Below are positions 17,068 through 25,776 of a DNA stretch of 64,000 nt, piece after piece. Below the pieces are notes generated by a model. That model was not told where the DNA came from and did no database searches. It saw only the letters and a list, made by a program, of their open reading frames with translations. This stretch comes from DASPSM01 sp963800135 (GTDB lineage Bacteria > Planctomycetota > Planctomycetia > Planctomycetales > Planctomycetaceae). Location: assembly GCA_963800135.1 (NCBI GenBank), contig CAWCZR010000012.1:62001-126000 (forward strand), read 5' to 3'. Both the position numbers and the translations under genes were made by a program. Positions within the stretch are counted from its first letter, which is position 1; each line of letters starts with the position of its first letter.

Positions 17068-18200
17068 CGGGCGGGTCGGTTCAGGCCGGCCCCGACGGGC
17101 GATTTGAAATCGACTCGCTTCCCAAAGGCTGCACGTTCACGGTCTACAGCCCCAAAGGATATGCCCCTTTCAAGGATCAGCCGCTGCCGCTCGATACCGA
17201 AGCTGAAGTTCCTGTCGGCCTGGAAACCGCGTCGATCGTGACGGGGCGGGTCGTCGACGCAATCATCCGCAAGCCGGTCATTCCGTACCGCATTCGCATC
17301 ATGATCTCGCACGATCGCCTTCCCGGTGAGCCCGCGCCCGGCATGCTGACGCAACTCATGGAAGAGGGTCTCATCATCACCAAGAGCGACGGAGAGTTCG
17401 AATTCGGCGACTTCCCGCGCGGCACGTCGCTGCGACTGATGGTGACGGCCGACGGCTACCAGGCGAATGCCGTCGATCGCGTCGTCGCGCTGCCGCGAGG
17501 CGAATTCAAACCGATCGAGATTCGGCTGCTCAAGCTCGATCCGGAGGCGCTCCGCGCGTTTGCCGGGCGGCTAGTGGACGCCGAAGGAAAGCCCGTTGCC
17601 GGGGCGTCGGTGCGGTTGTGGACGGCGACGAGCGCTCCGGACAACCCGACACAATTTCCTTTCAACTGGTCGATGATCAAGTCGGGCCAGCTCGAGCAGA
17701 ATGATTTATGCCGGCAGTTTCTGACGACGACGACCGACGCGGATGGCCGCTTTCATTTTTCGGGTGTTCGCGTGGCTTTCTACGCGGAGCTTGGCTACTG
17801 GGGCAACGGCATTGCTGCCGCTCGCCAGCCCGTTCACTTCGCCCCCGATGCTTCAAAGCCGATGGACTTGCGTCTGCAAGCCCGCGCGGCGGCTCGGGTG
17901 ATCGTCGAGGTCGATCGCGGCGCCTGGCCGAAAGCCGGCCAGGTCCAGCTCAGCGGCGATCAGGGCACTTTCGATTACAAACTGAGCACGCTCCGCCCGG
18001 GTGAATCGAAGGTCACTTTCGACGACCTGCCGCCCGGCACGTTTCAGTTATTTCTTCAGAGCCCGTTCCGCGCCTTGGGCGGCGGACGCCTCACCAACGA
18101 CACCCTCAGCCACACCACCGCCAGCCTGAAAGCGGGCGAAACAGTCACCGTGCGATTCGGGAAAGACGCCGCGCAGCTTCTTCGGCTCGCGCCAGAATGA
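16931..18200 (+). CDS. Carboxypeptidase-regulatory-like repeat protein, C-terminal part
   Basis: Continuation of the gene that starts at 15712 after the frameshift near 16931. It resumes with PPGKPSHLQVLLEMGHRIHG and contains further beta-sandwich repeats with the same signature (GRVVDAIIRKPVIPYRIRI; AGRLVDAEGKPVAGASVRLW) and DGRFxxxxLP-type strands. It ends with a last domain near FDDLPPGTFQLFLQS. The full protein would be about 830 residues. No catalytic motif is visible; such repeats are usually structural or adhesive at the cell surface. The first ATG in this frame past the junction is at 16971. The stop is 26 bases from the convergent peptidase gene. Confidence 0.78.
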
Positions 18201-18226
18201 AACAGGGCGAATGCGACGGCGCTCGC

Positions 18227-20548
18227 TCAATGCGCCCCGCCGAGCTGTTCCAAGAAATACGTGGCGATTCGCGTGTAAAGTTCGCGGACCTCGACCGGTT
18301 GGCTGACCATGTGCGTCTGACCGGCCAGCGGGAGGAATTCGAACTCACGGCCCGAGCGGAAGAGAGCGTCGGCCAGGCGGATGCTATGCAGGAAATAGAC
18401 GTTGTCGTCGGCCGTACCATGGATCAACAAGAGCGGCCGGCGGAGTTCGTGAGCGACCTCCAGCACGGAGCTGACTTTGTAGGGGAGTGAATTGGTCGTT
18501 GGCACGCCGAGGTAACGCTCGGTGTAGTGCGTGTCGTAGTCGAGCCAGTCGGTAACGGGAGCGCCAGCCACGCCCGCGTGATAGACGTCGGGCCGCCGCG
18601 TGACGGCGCTGGCGGTGAAATAGCCGCCGAAGGACCAGCCGAAGACGCCGACCTTGGAGAGATCGAGCTCGGGATACTTGGCGCCGAGTGCCTGCAGTCC
18701 GCTCACCTGGTCGGCCAGCGGCACTTCGATGAGGTTGTTCTTGATCGCCCGTTCCCAGGCGCGGCCGCGGGCGGGCGTGCCGCGACCGTCGAGCGAGACG
18801 ACGATGAAACCTTGTTCGGCAAACCAGCCATCGAGCAAGTAACGCGATCGCGCGGTGGTGACCATTTGCGAGTGCGGGCCTGCATACACGCTGACAAAGA
18901 CGGGGTACCGCTTGCCCGCCTGGAAATCGTGTGGACGAATGACGGCCGCATGGAAGATCGGATCGGTGCCGACCGTCGTCAGCTCGACCGTGGGGAGCAA
19001 ACCGGGCGTGCGTGCCAGGCTCTTGAGTTCGCCAGCAACGCCGCCGTCGCGGCGATACACGACTTGTTTCGAGTTCGAGGTCAGCGACTGGGAGCTGCGG
19101 ACACTGACGCCGCTCTCTTCCGCCACGATGGCACTGTGCTCGCCCGGCTCGTGCGTCAGTTGCTCCGCCGGCGGAACGGCGTCGCCCGGTTGGTCCAGGG
19201 GAACGCGATAGACGTGGGTTTGCGTCGGATCTTCGCCGCCAGCCACCCAAGCCGTGCCCGTCGATTCGTCGACGCCGAGCAGGTGCCGGAAGTTGAGCTC
19301 GGGAGCGGTGAGGATGCGGGCCAGGCTACCGTCGCGATGGTGCGATTCCAATTGCCAGGTACCGCGACGCTCGGTCGCCCAAAGGAACGATTGGCCGTCG
19401 CGTCGCCACTTCGGCAGGTGGCCGTTGAGGTTGATCCAAGCCTCGTCGGTTTCGCGGAGCAGCTCCTTCGTCTGGCCGTTCGCCGGATCGACTTCGTAGA
19501 GAATCTCCAGCGTCTGCTCGCGGTTCTGCAAAAGGACCACGAGCGGAGCGTTCTTCTCCCAGACGACGCGGGCCAGGTACGGCAGCTTGACGTTGTCCCA
19601 GGCGACCCATGTCGTTTGGCCGCCCGCGACGGGAATCACGCCCACGCGGACGACGGCGTTGTTCTTGCCCGGCCGAGGATAGCGGAAGGTTTGCGCCGGC
19701 CGCTCCGGGTGAGCCGGATCGGGGATCGACAGCTCTTCGACGGACGCCGTATTCGTCTCCTGGTAGACGAGGTGCTGGCTATCGGGCGACCACCAGTAGC
19801 CGTGCATGCGATCCATCTCTTCCTGGGCGACGAACTCCGCGAGGCCGTGCGACAGAGTGGCCGTCGCGCCGGTGGTCAGCCGTCGCTCGCTGCCGCTGGC
19901 GACGTCGGTGACGTAAAGGTCGCCGTCGCGGACGCAGGCGATGAGCTTGCCGTCGGGCGAGAACTGAGCGTCGATCGGAGAGCCGACCGTGCTCGTCAGC
20001 TTGTGGACCGCACCCGTCGATCGCTCGAGCACGTAGAGTTTTTCGGAGAGCGGCACCAGCACGCGGCTGCCGTCATCGGAGAGGTCGAACGTGGCGATCC
20101 CGCCGGCCGACAGTCGCATTCGCTCCCGCCGCGCCTTCTCGGCGGCAGAGAGCGTCTCCTTGGCGCCGCCGAGCAGTTGGGCGGCCGTCGCCAGGACCCG
20201 CTCGTTGCCTGTGGCGACGTCGAATTCGTAGAGGTTCCGCTGGAAACTGCCCGCGGCCGCGCGGAGGAACAAGACGGCGTCGCCCGCACGTGTGATGTGG
20301 GCGCCGGTCGGAAGCCCGTTGGAAAATCGCCGCGTCGCCGCGTATTGCTCGAGGAACTCGGGCTGCTTGAGCGCCGCGCGGAGTCCCTTGGACGACGATG
20401 TGGCGGCCACACCGGGGCTGGCCAGGGCGGTGCGCTCGACTATCGACGATCCCGCCGATTGGGCCAGCGCGACGCCGCTCAAGCCGCCAGCGAAGAGCGC
20501 GACCGTCGCGACGAACAGGCGAGGCGAAACGATCCGAGACGCGTGCAT
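18227..20548 (-). CDS. S9 family dipeptidyl peptidase (DPP IV-like), secreted
   Basis: A serine peptidase of the prolyl oligopeptidase family that would release N-terminal dipeptides or cut after Pro/Ala. It starts with a signal peptide (RLFVATVALFAGGLSGVALAQ). A DPP IV-type beta-propeller spans about residues 95-520, with FDLSDDGSRVLVPLSEKLYV and VAQEEMDRMHGYWWSPDS, the Glu-containing segment that holds the substrate amino terminus in this family. The alpha/beta hydrolase domain follows. The catalytic triad is visible as Ser in GWSFGGYF, Asp in GTADDNVYF and His in GQTHMVSQP. The length of 773 residues is normal. It faces the repeat protein at 18200 and lies downstream of the DsbD-N-like gene on the same strand. 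Confidence 0.94.
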   Translation of the reverse strand: MHASRIVSPRLFVATVALFAGGLSGVALAQSAGSSIVERTALASPGVAATSSSKGLRAALKQPEFLEQYAATRRFSNGLPTGAHITRAGDAVLFLRAAAGSFQRNLYEFDVATGNERVLATAAQLLGGAKETLSAAEKARRERMRLSAGGIATFDLSDDGSRVLVPLSEKLYVLERSTGAVHKLTSTVGSPIDAQFSPDGKLIACVRDGDLYVTDVASGSERRLTTGATATLSHGLAEFVAQEEMDRMHGYWWSPDSQHLVYQETNTASVEELSIPDPAHPERPAQTFRYPRPGKNNAVVRVGVIPVAGGQTTWVAWDNVKLPYLARVVWEKNAPLVVLLQNREQTLEILYEVDPANGQTKELLRETDEAWINLNGHLPKWRRDGQSFLWATERRGTWQLESHHRDGSLARILTAPELNFRHLLGVDESTGTAWVAGGEDPTQTHVYRVPLDQPGDAVPPAEQLTHEPGEHSAIVAEESGVSVRSSQSLTSNSKQVVYRRDGGVAGELKSLARTPGLLPTVELTTVGTDPIFHAAVIRPHDFQAGKRYPVFVSVYAGPHSQMVTTARSRYLLDGWFAEQGFIVVSLDGRGTPARGRAWERAIKNNLIEVPLADQVSGLQALGAKYPELDLSKVGVFGWSFGGYFTASAVTRRPDVYHAGVAGAPVTDWLDYDTHYTERYLGVPTTNSLPYKVSSVLEVAHELRRPLLLIHGTADDNVYFLHSIRLADALFRSGREFEFLPLAGQTHMVSQPVEVRELYTRIATYFLEQLGGAH

Positions 20549-20569
20549 GGGAAAATCACTTTCGGCGGA

Positions 20570-21241
20570 TCAGTGAACGATTTGAATTTCGGCACGCACC
20601 GGCTCTTGTGTCGGTGCGCGGCACGACGTCTGATTGCAGGCCTGATAATGCAGCGCGCCCTCCAGGCTGAGCGAACCTGCCGGAGCGTCCTTCGCCACGC
20701 GAACCGATCGCGTGAACGCGGCGGCGCCTTCGTAGTAGAAGGCTGGCTCCTGCGGATGGGCATCGTCCAGGGTCGGCTCCGGACCGCTCCAATCACCTTC
20801 CCACGTCAGCGTCTTCGGCAGCTTGAAGTCGATGGACGTAGGAATGGACGGCCCAGTGGGACGATCGATGGCGTAGATGTGCCAGCCCCCTTCGATGTGG
20901 GCTTCAATCCGAATCTTGAACATGTGGCCCGCGTGGACCGTGGATCGATCGACGACGGCCGACGCCGTGACGACGCCGTCCGACCGTGGCGCGGCGCCGG
21001 GCGACTTGGGTTCACGCGGGGCCGTCGAGACAGAGACTCTCGGCGCGGGGCCCATCGCAATCGGAGCTGGCGAAACGGGAGCTGCGGACGCCGGCCCCTT
21101 CGCAGCGCGATCGGCCGCGGCCGGCGCCGCCTTCACCGCGGCGCTACTCCGGTCGCCGGCCGGTGCGGCGGGCTGGTTGCTATCCGCGCACCCGGCGAGG
21201 AGCATCGCCGCAGCCAAAGGCAGACCGACATACAGCAGCAC
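20570..21241 (-). CDS. DsbD N-terminal-domain-like lipoprotein
   Basis: A lipoprotein with a C-terminal domain like the periplasmic N-terminal domain of the thiol:disulfide interchange protein DsbD. I place the start at GTG 21241, which gives a clean lipoprotein signal (LLYVGLPLAAAMLLAGC); the frame is open to 21352 but would overlap the upstream gene. A Pro/Ala-rich linker covers about residues 20-85. The domain shows GHMFKIRIEAHIEGGWHIYA, then LHYQACNQTSCRAPTQEPV, whose two cysteines match the family's YQAC...C pattern. The membrane and thioredoxin parts of DsbD are absent here. The adjoining upstream gene encodes a thioredoxin-like domain, which suggests a redox relay, but that is inference. 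Confidence 0.75.
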   Translation of the reverse strand: MLLYVGLPLAAAMLLAGCADSNQPAAPAGDRSSAAVKAAPAAADRAAKGPASAAPVSPAPIAMGPAPRVSVSTAPREPKSPGAAPRSDGVVTASAVVDRSTVHAGHMFKIRIEAHIEGGWHIYAIDRPTGPSIPTSIDFKLPKTLTWEGDWSGPEPTLDDAHPQEPAFYYEGAAAFTRSVRVAKDAPAGSLSLEGALHYQACNQTSCRAPTQEPVRAEIQIVH

Positions 21242-21272
21242 GCGAGCCGCTCGTGCCGACCGCCGTCTTTGG

Positions 21273-21617
21273 TTAGCGCTTCGCCAAGAGCTGCCGGACA
21301 ACTTCGCCGACCTCCTGTTGCAGCGTAGGCGAGTAGCCGACATGCACGTCATGGACTTTGCCCTGCGGATCGATGATCACCAGCGTGGGATAACCACGGA
21401 CGCCGAACTTCTGCGGCAGCTTGCGGTCGATCCGCAGCGTGGCGTACTCAAGCTTCATTTTGTCGACGACGAACTTGGCGTCCGCTTCGACCGGATCGAT
21501 GTTCATGCCAATGATGGCGACAGGAGCCTGCTTGAACTCGGCGGCCAGTTGTTTCATTTGCGGCATCGCCCGCATGCACCAGCCGCAACCGCGATACCAG
21601 AAGTCGAGAACGACCAC
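21273..21617 (-). CDS. TlpA-like thioredoxin domain, downstream of an in-frame stop
   Basis: A thioredoxin/TlpA-type domain with redox motif CGWC (LDFWYRGCGWCMRAMPQ), the cis-Pro loop VRGYPTLVIIDPQGKV and a complete C-terminus. It is in the same reading frame as the gene ending at 21627. Between them lies a single TAA (21629-21627) inside HSLRD-stop-KGKVVVLDFW. TlpA domains normally read sLsDyKGKVVVLdFW, so Tyr is expected where TAA stands, one base change from TAT or TAC. This is therefore the C-terminal domain of the upstream protein and not an independent gene. The GTG at 21617 lies inside the first beta strand and is a poor start. Confidence 0.82.
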   Translation of the reverse strand: MVVLDFWYRGCGWCMRAMPQMKQLAAEFKQAPVAIIGMNIDPVEADAKFVVDKMKLEYATLRIDRKLPQKFGVRGYPTLVIIDPQGKVHDVHVGYSPTLQQEVGEVVRQLLAKR

Positions 21618-21626
21618 CTTCCCCTT

Positions 21627-22682
21627 TTAGTCCCTGAGCGAGTGCGGCTTGCCGGCGAGGTCGGTCGCCTCGAAGTCGACGGCCGGCTTGCCGACGACTT
21701 TTGCCCGCCGGCCGGCTTCCTCGGCCGTGTACTTCGCTCTCCCCTCATGCGACTTGAGGCCTTCCGAAAGCTGCTCCTTGAACAGCGGCGTGGTCACGTC
21801 TTTTTCCGCCGCCGTCAGAATGGCCTTCGCTTCGTCGAGCAGCTTCTTGCTGTCTTTCTCGCTCTTGGACGCCTGCGACACCTTGTCGTCGTAGGCGCGG
21901 TCGGCCTGGAAATAACGATCGGCATCGGCCCAGAGTTTCTGGCCCCACTCGGCGTTGTGTTTTTCGACCGAGACCAGCGAGAGCGTGCTGTTCGACTTGC
22001 TCTTGGTGCCCCAGTCCTGCGTTGTCTCGCTGTGGGTCTTGGTCATCAGGCCGCGGTTGGCGTCGAAATCGACCGTCGTCTGGCGATTCACCAGGTAGAT
22101 TTCGTCGAGCGGCGTCTTGCGGATTTCGGCAATCGTCCATTCGCCTCCGGCGGACTTAGGCTGCGACTCGACCTTGAACGAGCAGTGGGCGTCATCGTGC
22201 GAGCCAATCGTCTGCCAGCCCGCGGCGAGTTCTTTCGCGTTCTCGGGCAGTTTCGGAAACAGATTGGTTGGATCGATCGAGAAACCCGTGGTCGGATTGG
22301 TGATCACGCGGCCGTCGGGGAAGACGTCGCAGTAGCCGAACGAATTGTGGGCGCGGCCGGCCGACTTGCCGTCAAACTTGTAGGCTTGCTCGGAGCGGAG
22401 CACGACGCGATAGCTGCCGTCGCTGTTCTTGGCGACGACCGAAGCGGTCCAGTCGGTGTGGACGCTGTAGCCGCTCGCCTTCTTGCCCTCGCCGCGCTTG
22501 GTGTCGCTCTCCTCCTTGTAGGTCAGCTGCTGGCCAACCTCGAAGTGATAGGCGGGGACGGGCTGGGTCGCGTCGGCCGCGCGAGTCGAGCGACCGCCCA
22601 GGGAGAAACCCAACGCCGCGATCGCCAGAGCCAACAGATGCCGGTGCAGAACAAGATGTCGGTGCCAAGTCGTTCGAGCCAT
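21627..22682 (-). CDS. Secreted protein with C-terminal TlpA domain cut off by TAA
   Basis: ATG 22682 is preceded by GGAGG at 5-nt spacing. The protein has a His-rich basic start and a signal segment (LLALAIAALGFSLGGRSTRAAD). About 250 residues of an unnamed beta-rich domain follow (YHFEVGQQLTYKEESDTKRG, NPTTGFSIDPTNLFPKLPEN). Then comes a Lys/Glu-rich helical stretch, and finally GKPAVDFEATDLAGKPHSLRD, which is the first strand of a TlpA thioredoxin domain. The stop at 21627 cuts that domain; the rest lies in frame at 21617-21273. The intact product would be near 467 residues. A TAGAAT hexamer on this strand at 22780-22775 could be the -10 element. Likely role: extracytoplasmic thiol-disulfide reaction, with an N-terminal partner or substrate domain of unknown function. 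Confidence 0.72.
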   Translation of the reverse strand: MARTTWHRHLVLHRHLLALAIAALGFSLGGRSTRAADATQPVPAYHFEVGQQLTYKEESDTKRGEGKKASGYSVHTDWTASVVAKNSDGSYRVVLRSEQAYKFDGKSAGRAHNSFGYCDVFPDGRVITNPTTGFSIDPTNLFPKLPENAKELAAGWQTIGSHDDAHCSFKVESQPKSAGGEWTIAEIRKTPLDEIYLVNRQTTVDFDANRGLMTKTHSETTQDWGTKSKSNSTLSLVSVEKHNAEWGQKLWADADRYFQADRAYDDKVSQASKSEKDSKKLLDEAKAILTAAEKDVTTPLFKEQLSEGLKSHEGRAKYTAEEAGRRAKVVGKPAVDFEATDLAGKPHSLRD

Positions 22683-23062
22683 GCTTCCCTCCCGTTGGGA
22701 GTTGAAATCCGTTCGATCCGCCGATTGGGGCGAAGTCTGCGCCGAAGACGTGGGGCGCGCCACCGCCGGCCATGATTCTACCGCGCTCGATTTCCAACCG
22801 AAATCGTCGATTTTTTGGCAGCGGCGGGGAGCGGTCGGATCGGCAAGCGGCGGCCGCAATCTCGCCCCAATCGGGCCCCTGATGCGGCATCGCGTGATTT
22901 GATGTTTGACTTCGCGCCTCGGAGATATCGGATCATAAGGTGAGCATTTTCGCAAATCGGGCTGATCCGTTCGGTTCGGCCCGGCGTTTCTCGCAGTGTT
23001 CCCGGCAGTGCGCCGCTCAGGGGAACGCCCGGCTCGGCGCAACCCACGCAGGAGGGAAGTCC

Positions 23063-23698
23063 ATGGAAACCCTCTATCTCTACTGTGCCGCGATCGGCGT
23101 GGCGCTCTTGGCGGGGCAGTTGTTGCTCGGCCTGTTTGGCGTGGGACACCACGATTTGGGCGCCGGCCACGACATCGATCTGGCGGGCGAGGCCGGCAAT
23201 TCCCACGGCGATTTCCACGCCGCGCATCCCGACCGCGGCGGGCAGTGGTTCGTGGGGATGCTCAGCTTCCGCGCGATCGTGTCGGCGGTCGCAGTGTTCG
23301 GGCTGGTCGGGCTCGGCCTCGACCGCCTGTTCGATCCGCCGGCTCCGGGCGAGGCCTTTGTGCTCGCACTGGTGGCCGGAGTGGCGATGATGTACGCCGT
23401 CGGCTGGTTGCTGCGGCTGGCGTACAGTCTGCGGTCCGACGGCACCGTTCATATCGAGCGCACCGTCGGTTTGTCGGGGCAGACCTATCTCACCATCCCG
23501 CCGCACAAGACGGGCGCGGGCAAAGTCACCGTCAAGGTGCAGGGACGCAGTATGCAATTCCTGGCCCTGACCGGCGGAGAAGAAATTCCGACCGGAATGG
23601 CCGTCGTCGTGCTGGGCGTACTCACTCCCCAATCGGTGGAGGTCGCCCGCGCCGAAATCACATCCCCCCTGCCCTTGGAAGGTCCGGCCCATGTTTGA
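23063..23698 (+). CDS. NfeD-like membrane protein partnered with flotillin
   Basis: ATG 23063 has GGAGGG about 7 bases upstream. The protein has three to four hydrophobic segments (residues 4-26 LYLYCAAIGVALLAGQLLLG; 72-95 FRAIVSAVAVFGLVGLGL; 108-132 AFVLALVAGVAMMYAVGWLL) and a C-terminal soluble OB-fold-like domain (GRSMQFLALTGGEEIPTGM, VVVLGVLTPQSVEVARAE). This layout and its place directly before a band-7/flotillin gene fit the NfeD/YuaF-like partner proteins found beside flotillins. A His/Asp-rich loop (GHHDLGAGHDIDLAGEAGN) is unusual and could bind metal. The stop codon overlaps the flotillin start by 8 bases, so the two are probably co-translated. Confidence 0.75.
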   Translation: METLYLYCAAIGVALLAGQLLLGLFGVGHHDLGAGHDIDLAGEAGNSHGDFHAAHPDRGGQWFVGMLSFRAIVSAVAVFGLVGLGLDRLFDPPAPGEAFVLALVAGVAMMYAVGWLLRLAYSLRSDGTVHIERTVGLSGQTYLTIPPHKTGAGKVTVKVQGRSMQFLALTGGEEIPTGMAVVVLGVLTPQSVEVARAEITSPLPLEGPAHV

Positions 23699-24251
23699 TC
23701 TCTTTCCCTTCTCCCTCTTGGCTGCGGCATCGGAAGGTTCGGTCTACTTGCTCCTGAGCGTGTGCGTGGCGTTTGCCGCCGTCTTCGGCACCCTGCTCTT
23801 CATCGCCAAGCGTTACAAGCGGTGCCCCAGCAACCGCGTGCTGGTGGTGTTTGGAAAAGTGGCCGGCGGCCGCTCGGCGACGTGCATCCACGGCGGCGGC
23901 CGCTTCGTGCTGCCGATGATCCAGGACTACGCGTTCATGAGCCTCGAGCCGATCCAGATCGAGATGCCGCTGCACGACGCGCTGTCGATCGAGAACATTC
24001 GCGTCAACGTGCCGAGCGTGTTCACCGTGGCGATCGGCATCGAGCCGTCCACGATGCAGAACGCGGCCATCCGCCTGCTGGGCTCGACACGGCCCACGTC
24101 AAGAAGCAGGCCGAAGACATCATCTTCGGCCAGTTGCGGCAGGTCATCGCCTCGATGCGGATCGAGGACATCAATCGCGACCGCGAAGGATTTCTGCACA
24201 ACATCCAAAGCTCGCTCGAGCCGGAGCTGGAGAAGATCGGCCTGGTGCTGA
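23691..24251 (+). CDS. Flotillin/band-7 (SPFH) protein, N-terminal part
   Basis: First segment of a flotillin-like membrane scaffold protein. ATG 23691 overlaps the NfeD-like stop and has GGAAGG upstream. An N-terminal hydrophobic segment (SVYLLLSVCVAFAAVFGTLL) precedes the SPFH domain (PSNRVLVVFGKVAGGRSATC, GGGRFVLPMIQDYAFMSLEP, NVPSVFTVAIGIEPSTMQNA). True coding ends at RLLG, 24083; the remaining codons to 24251 are out of phase. Restoring one C after GGC at 24081-24083 gives RLLGLDTAHVKKQAEDII and joins the middle segment. Confidence 0.83.
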   Translation: MFDLFPFSLLAAASEGSVYLLLSVCVAFAAVFGTLLFIAKRYKRCPSNRVLVVFGKVAGGRSATCIHGGGRFVLPMIQDYAFMSLEPIQIEMPLHDALSIENIRVNVPSVFTVAIGIEPSTMQNAAIRLLGSTRPTSRSRPKTSSSASCGRSSPRCGSRTSIATAKDFCTTSKARSSRSWRRSAWC

Positions 24252-24499
24252 TCAACGTCAACATCACCGACATGACCGACGGCTCGGGCTACATCGAAGC
24301 CATCGGCCGCAAGGCCGCGTCGCAGGCCATCCAAAAGGCCCGCGGCGACGTGGCCGAGCAGGAGAAGCTCGGCGAAGTCCGCGTGGCCGAGGCCGAGCGC
24401 GACAAGACAATCCAGGTGGCCGAAGCGCCGCAAGCTGCGCGAAATCGGCACGCGGGCCGCCGCGCGCGAACAGGCCGTGCGCGTCGCCGACCTCAATAA
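24084..24499 (+). CDS. Flotillin/band-7 protein, middle part
   Basis: Middle segment of the same flotillin, in a second frame. It completes the SPFH domain (FGQLRQVIASMRIEDINRDR, LVLINVNITDMTDGSGYIEA) and starts the Glu/Ala-rich coiled coil (VAEAERDKTIQVAEA). Coding ends near 24427, where a second shift (one base too many or two missing in GCGCCGCAAG) moves it to the third frame. The residues from there to 24499 are out of phase. Confidence 0.8.
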
Positions 24500-25331
24500 A
24501 GAGCAGCAGGTCGGCGAGCAGCGGGCCGCCTTCGGACAGAACATGGAAGTAGCGGAGGCCGAGCGCGAAAAGCGAATTGCCGTCGCCAATGCCAACGCGA
24601 ACGCCTTCGCGGGCGAGGCCGAGTCGCAGGCCAAGGTGGCGGAGGCCGAAGCTCGCCTGGCTGTGAAGAAGGCCGAAGCGTACCAGCTCGGCGAAACGCG
24701 ACGCCGCGAAGCCGAAGCCGCCGTGCAGGAAGCCCAGAACCGGGCGATGGCCAAGGCCGCGCTGGCCGAAGCGGAGAAAGTCGAAGCCGAGCGCCGGGCC
24801 GCAGTCGAAGCGCCCGCCAAGGCCGAGAAGGCCAAGATCATCGTGGCCGCCGAGGCCGAAGCGGAAAAACGCAAGTTCGAAGCCGAAGGCGAGGCGACCG
24901 CCATCTTCGCCCGGCTCGAAGCCGAGGCCCGCGGCCAGTACGAAATCCTCGCCAAGAAGGGCGAAGGCTTCCGCGCGATCATCGAAGCCTGCGGCGGAGC
25001 CAATCAGGCCTTCCAGATGCTGATGATCGAGCACCTCGACAAGCTGGCCGAAACGTCGGCCAAGGCCATCTCGAACATCAAGTTCGACAAGGTCGTGGTC
25101 TGGGAAAACGGTGGCAAGCAGGACGGCCAGACGTCGACGGCCAACTTCCTGCACGGCATGACCCGCACCCTGCCGCCCATGCTGCAGGTGCTGCGCGACA
25201 TCGCCGGCGTCGAGGTGCCGGAGACACTCGTCAAGCTCTCGCCGGAGGCGCTCAACGGGGCGGCGAGCCGTCTCCCGCCGACCAACGGCGACGCATCGAC
25301 CGGCACGGCCACGCTGCCGGAGGGACGCTAG
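24429..25331 (+). CDS. Flotillin/band-7 protein, C-terminal coiled-coil part
   Basis: Last segment of the flotillin. It starts at RKLREIGTRAAAREQAVRVA and forms a long AEAE-rich coiled coil (NANANAFAGEAESQAKVAEA, QNRAMAKAALAEAEKVEAER), then the family's C-terminal helical region (GQYEILAKKGEGFRAIIEAC, FQMLMIEHLDKLAETSAKAI) and a disordered Pro/Thr tail. Flotillins oligomerise under the membrane and organise lipid domains; the coiled coil drives this. The complete protein would be about 546 residues. Two separate shifts in one gene, with the family sequence intact on each side, argue for sequence error over decay. Confidence 0.83.
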   Translation, partial: RKLREIGTRAAAREQAVRVADLNKEQQVGEQRAAFGQNMEVAEAEREKRIAVANANANAFAGEAESQAKVAEAEARLAVKKAEAYQLGETRRREAEAAVQEAQNRAMAKAALAEAEKVEAERRAAVEAPAKAEKAKIIVAAEAEAEKRKFEAEGEATAIFARLEAEARGQYEILAKKGEGFRAIIEACGGANQAFQMLMIEHLDKLAETSAKAISNIKFDKVVVWENGGKQDGQTSTANFLHGMTRTLPPMLQVLRDIAGVEVPETLVKLSPEALNGAASRLPPTNGDASTGTATLPEGR

Positions 25332-25358
25332 GTCACCTTGCACCAAGTGGAGACAAGC

Positions 25359-25742
25359 ATGATTCGCGGCGTGCACACCATGTTCTATTCATCGAAGCCC
25401 GATGAATTCCGGGCATTTCTGCGCGACAAACTCGGCTTTAGCTCGTACACCGATGTGGGGGGCGGCTGGCTGATCTTCGATCTGCCCGAGGCCGACCTGG
25501 GTTGCCACCCGGCGGAGCCGGAAAAGGGAGCGCCCTCCGGCACGCCCAGCATTTCCTTCTATTGCGACGACGTCCAGAAGACCGTCGCCGAGCTGAAGGG
25601 GCGCGGGGTCGAGTTCGTCGAGCCAGTGAAGGACATGGGCTTCGGACTGGTGACGCACTTCAAAGCGCCGGGCGATTTCGTGATGCAGCTTTACCAGCCC
25701 AAGTACGCCAAGGGGTCTGCCGCGCGGGCCGCAAATCGCTGA
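25359..25742 (+). CDS. VOC (glyoxalase-like) family protein
   Basis: A 127-residue vicinal-oxygen-chelate fold protein. ATG 25359 has GGAG upstream at 7-nt spacing. Two beta-alpha-beta-beta-beta modules are visible: residues 3-45 (GVHTMFYSSKPDEFRAFLRD, then GGGWLIFDLPEADLGCHP) and 64-120 (ISFYCDDVQKTVAELKGRG, FGLVTHFKAPGDFVMQLYQP). His and Glu-type metal positions seem partly present, but the substrate cannot be read from sequence. It follows the flotillin by 27 bases and precedes a DUF1801 gene by 34, so the three may be read together. Confidence 0.85.
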   Translation: MIRGVHTMFYSSKPDEFRAFLRDKLGFSSYTDVGGGWLIFDLPEADLGCHPAEPEKGAPSGTPSISFYCDDVQKTVAELKGRGVEFVEPVKDMGFGLVTHFKAPGDFVMQLYQPKYAKGSAARAANR

Positions 25743-25776
25743 AACGCCGCACCCAACAAGAAGGAGCGTGCATCCC

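Noticed and set aside
18527..21328. A 933-codon open frame on the plus strand opposite the S9 peptidase
   Set aside because: It spans two genes of the other strand and has no family motif; the S9 catalytic triad is on the minus strand.
24083..24428. Programmed ribosomal frameshifting in flotillin and the other split genes
   Set aside because: No slippery heptamer of the A-AAA-AAG or X-XXY-YYZ type is present at the junctions, and nine unrelated genes would all need it.
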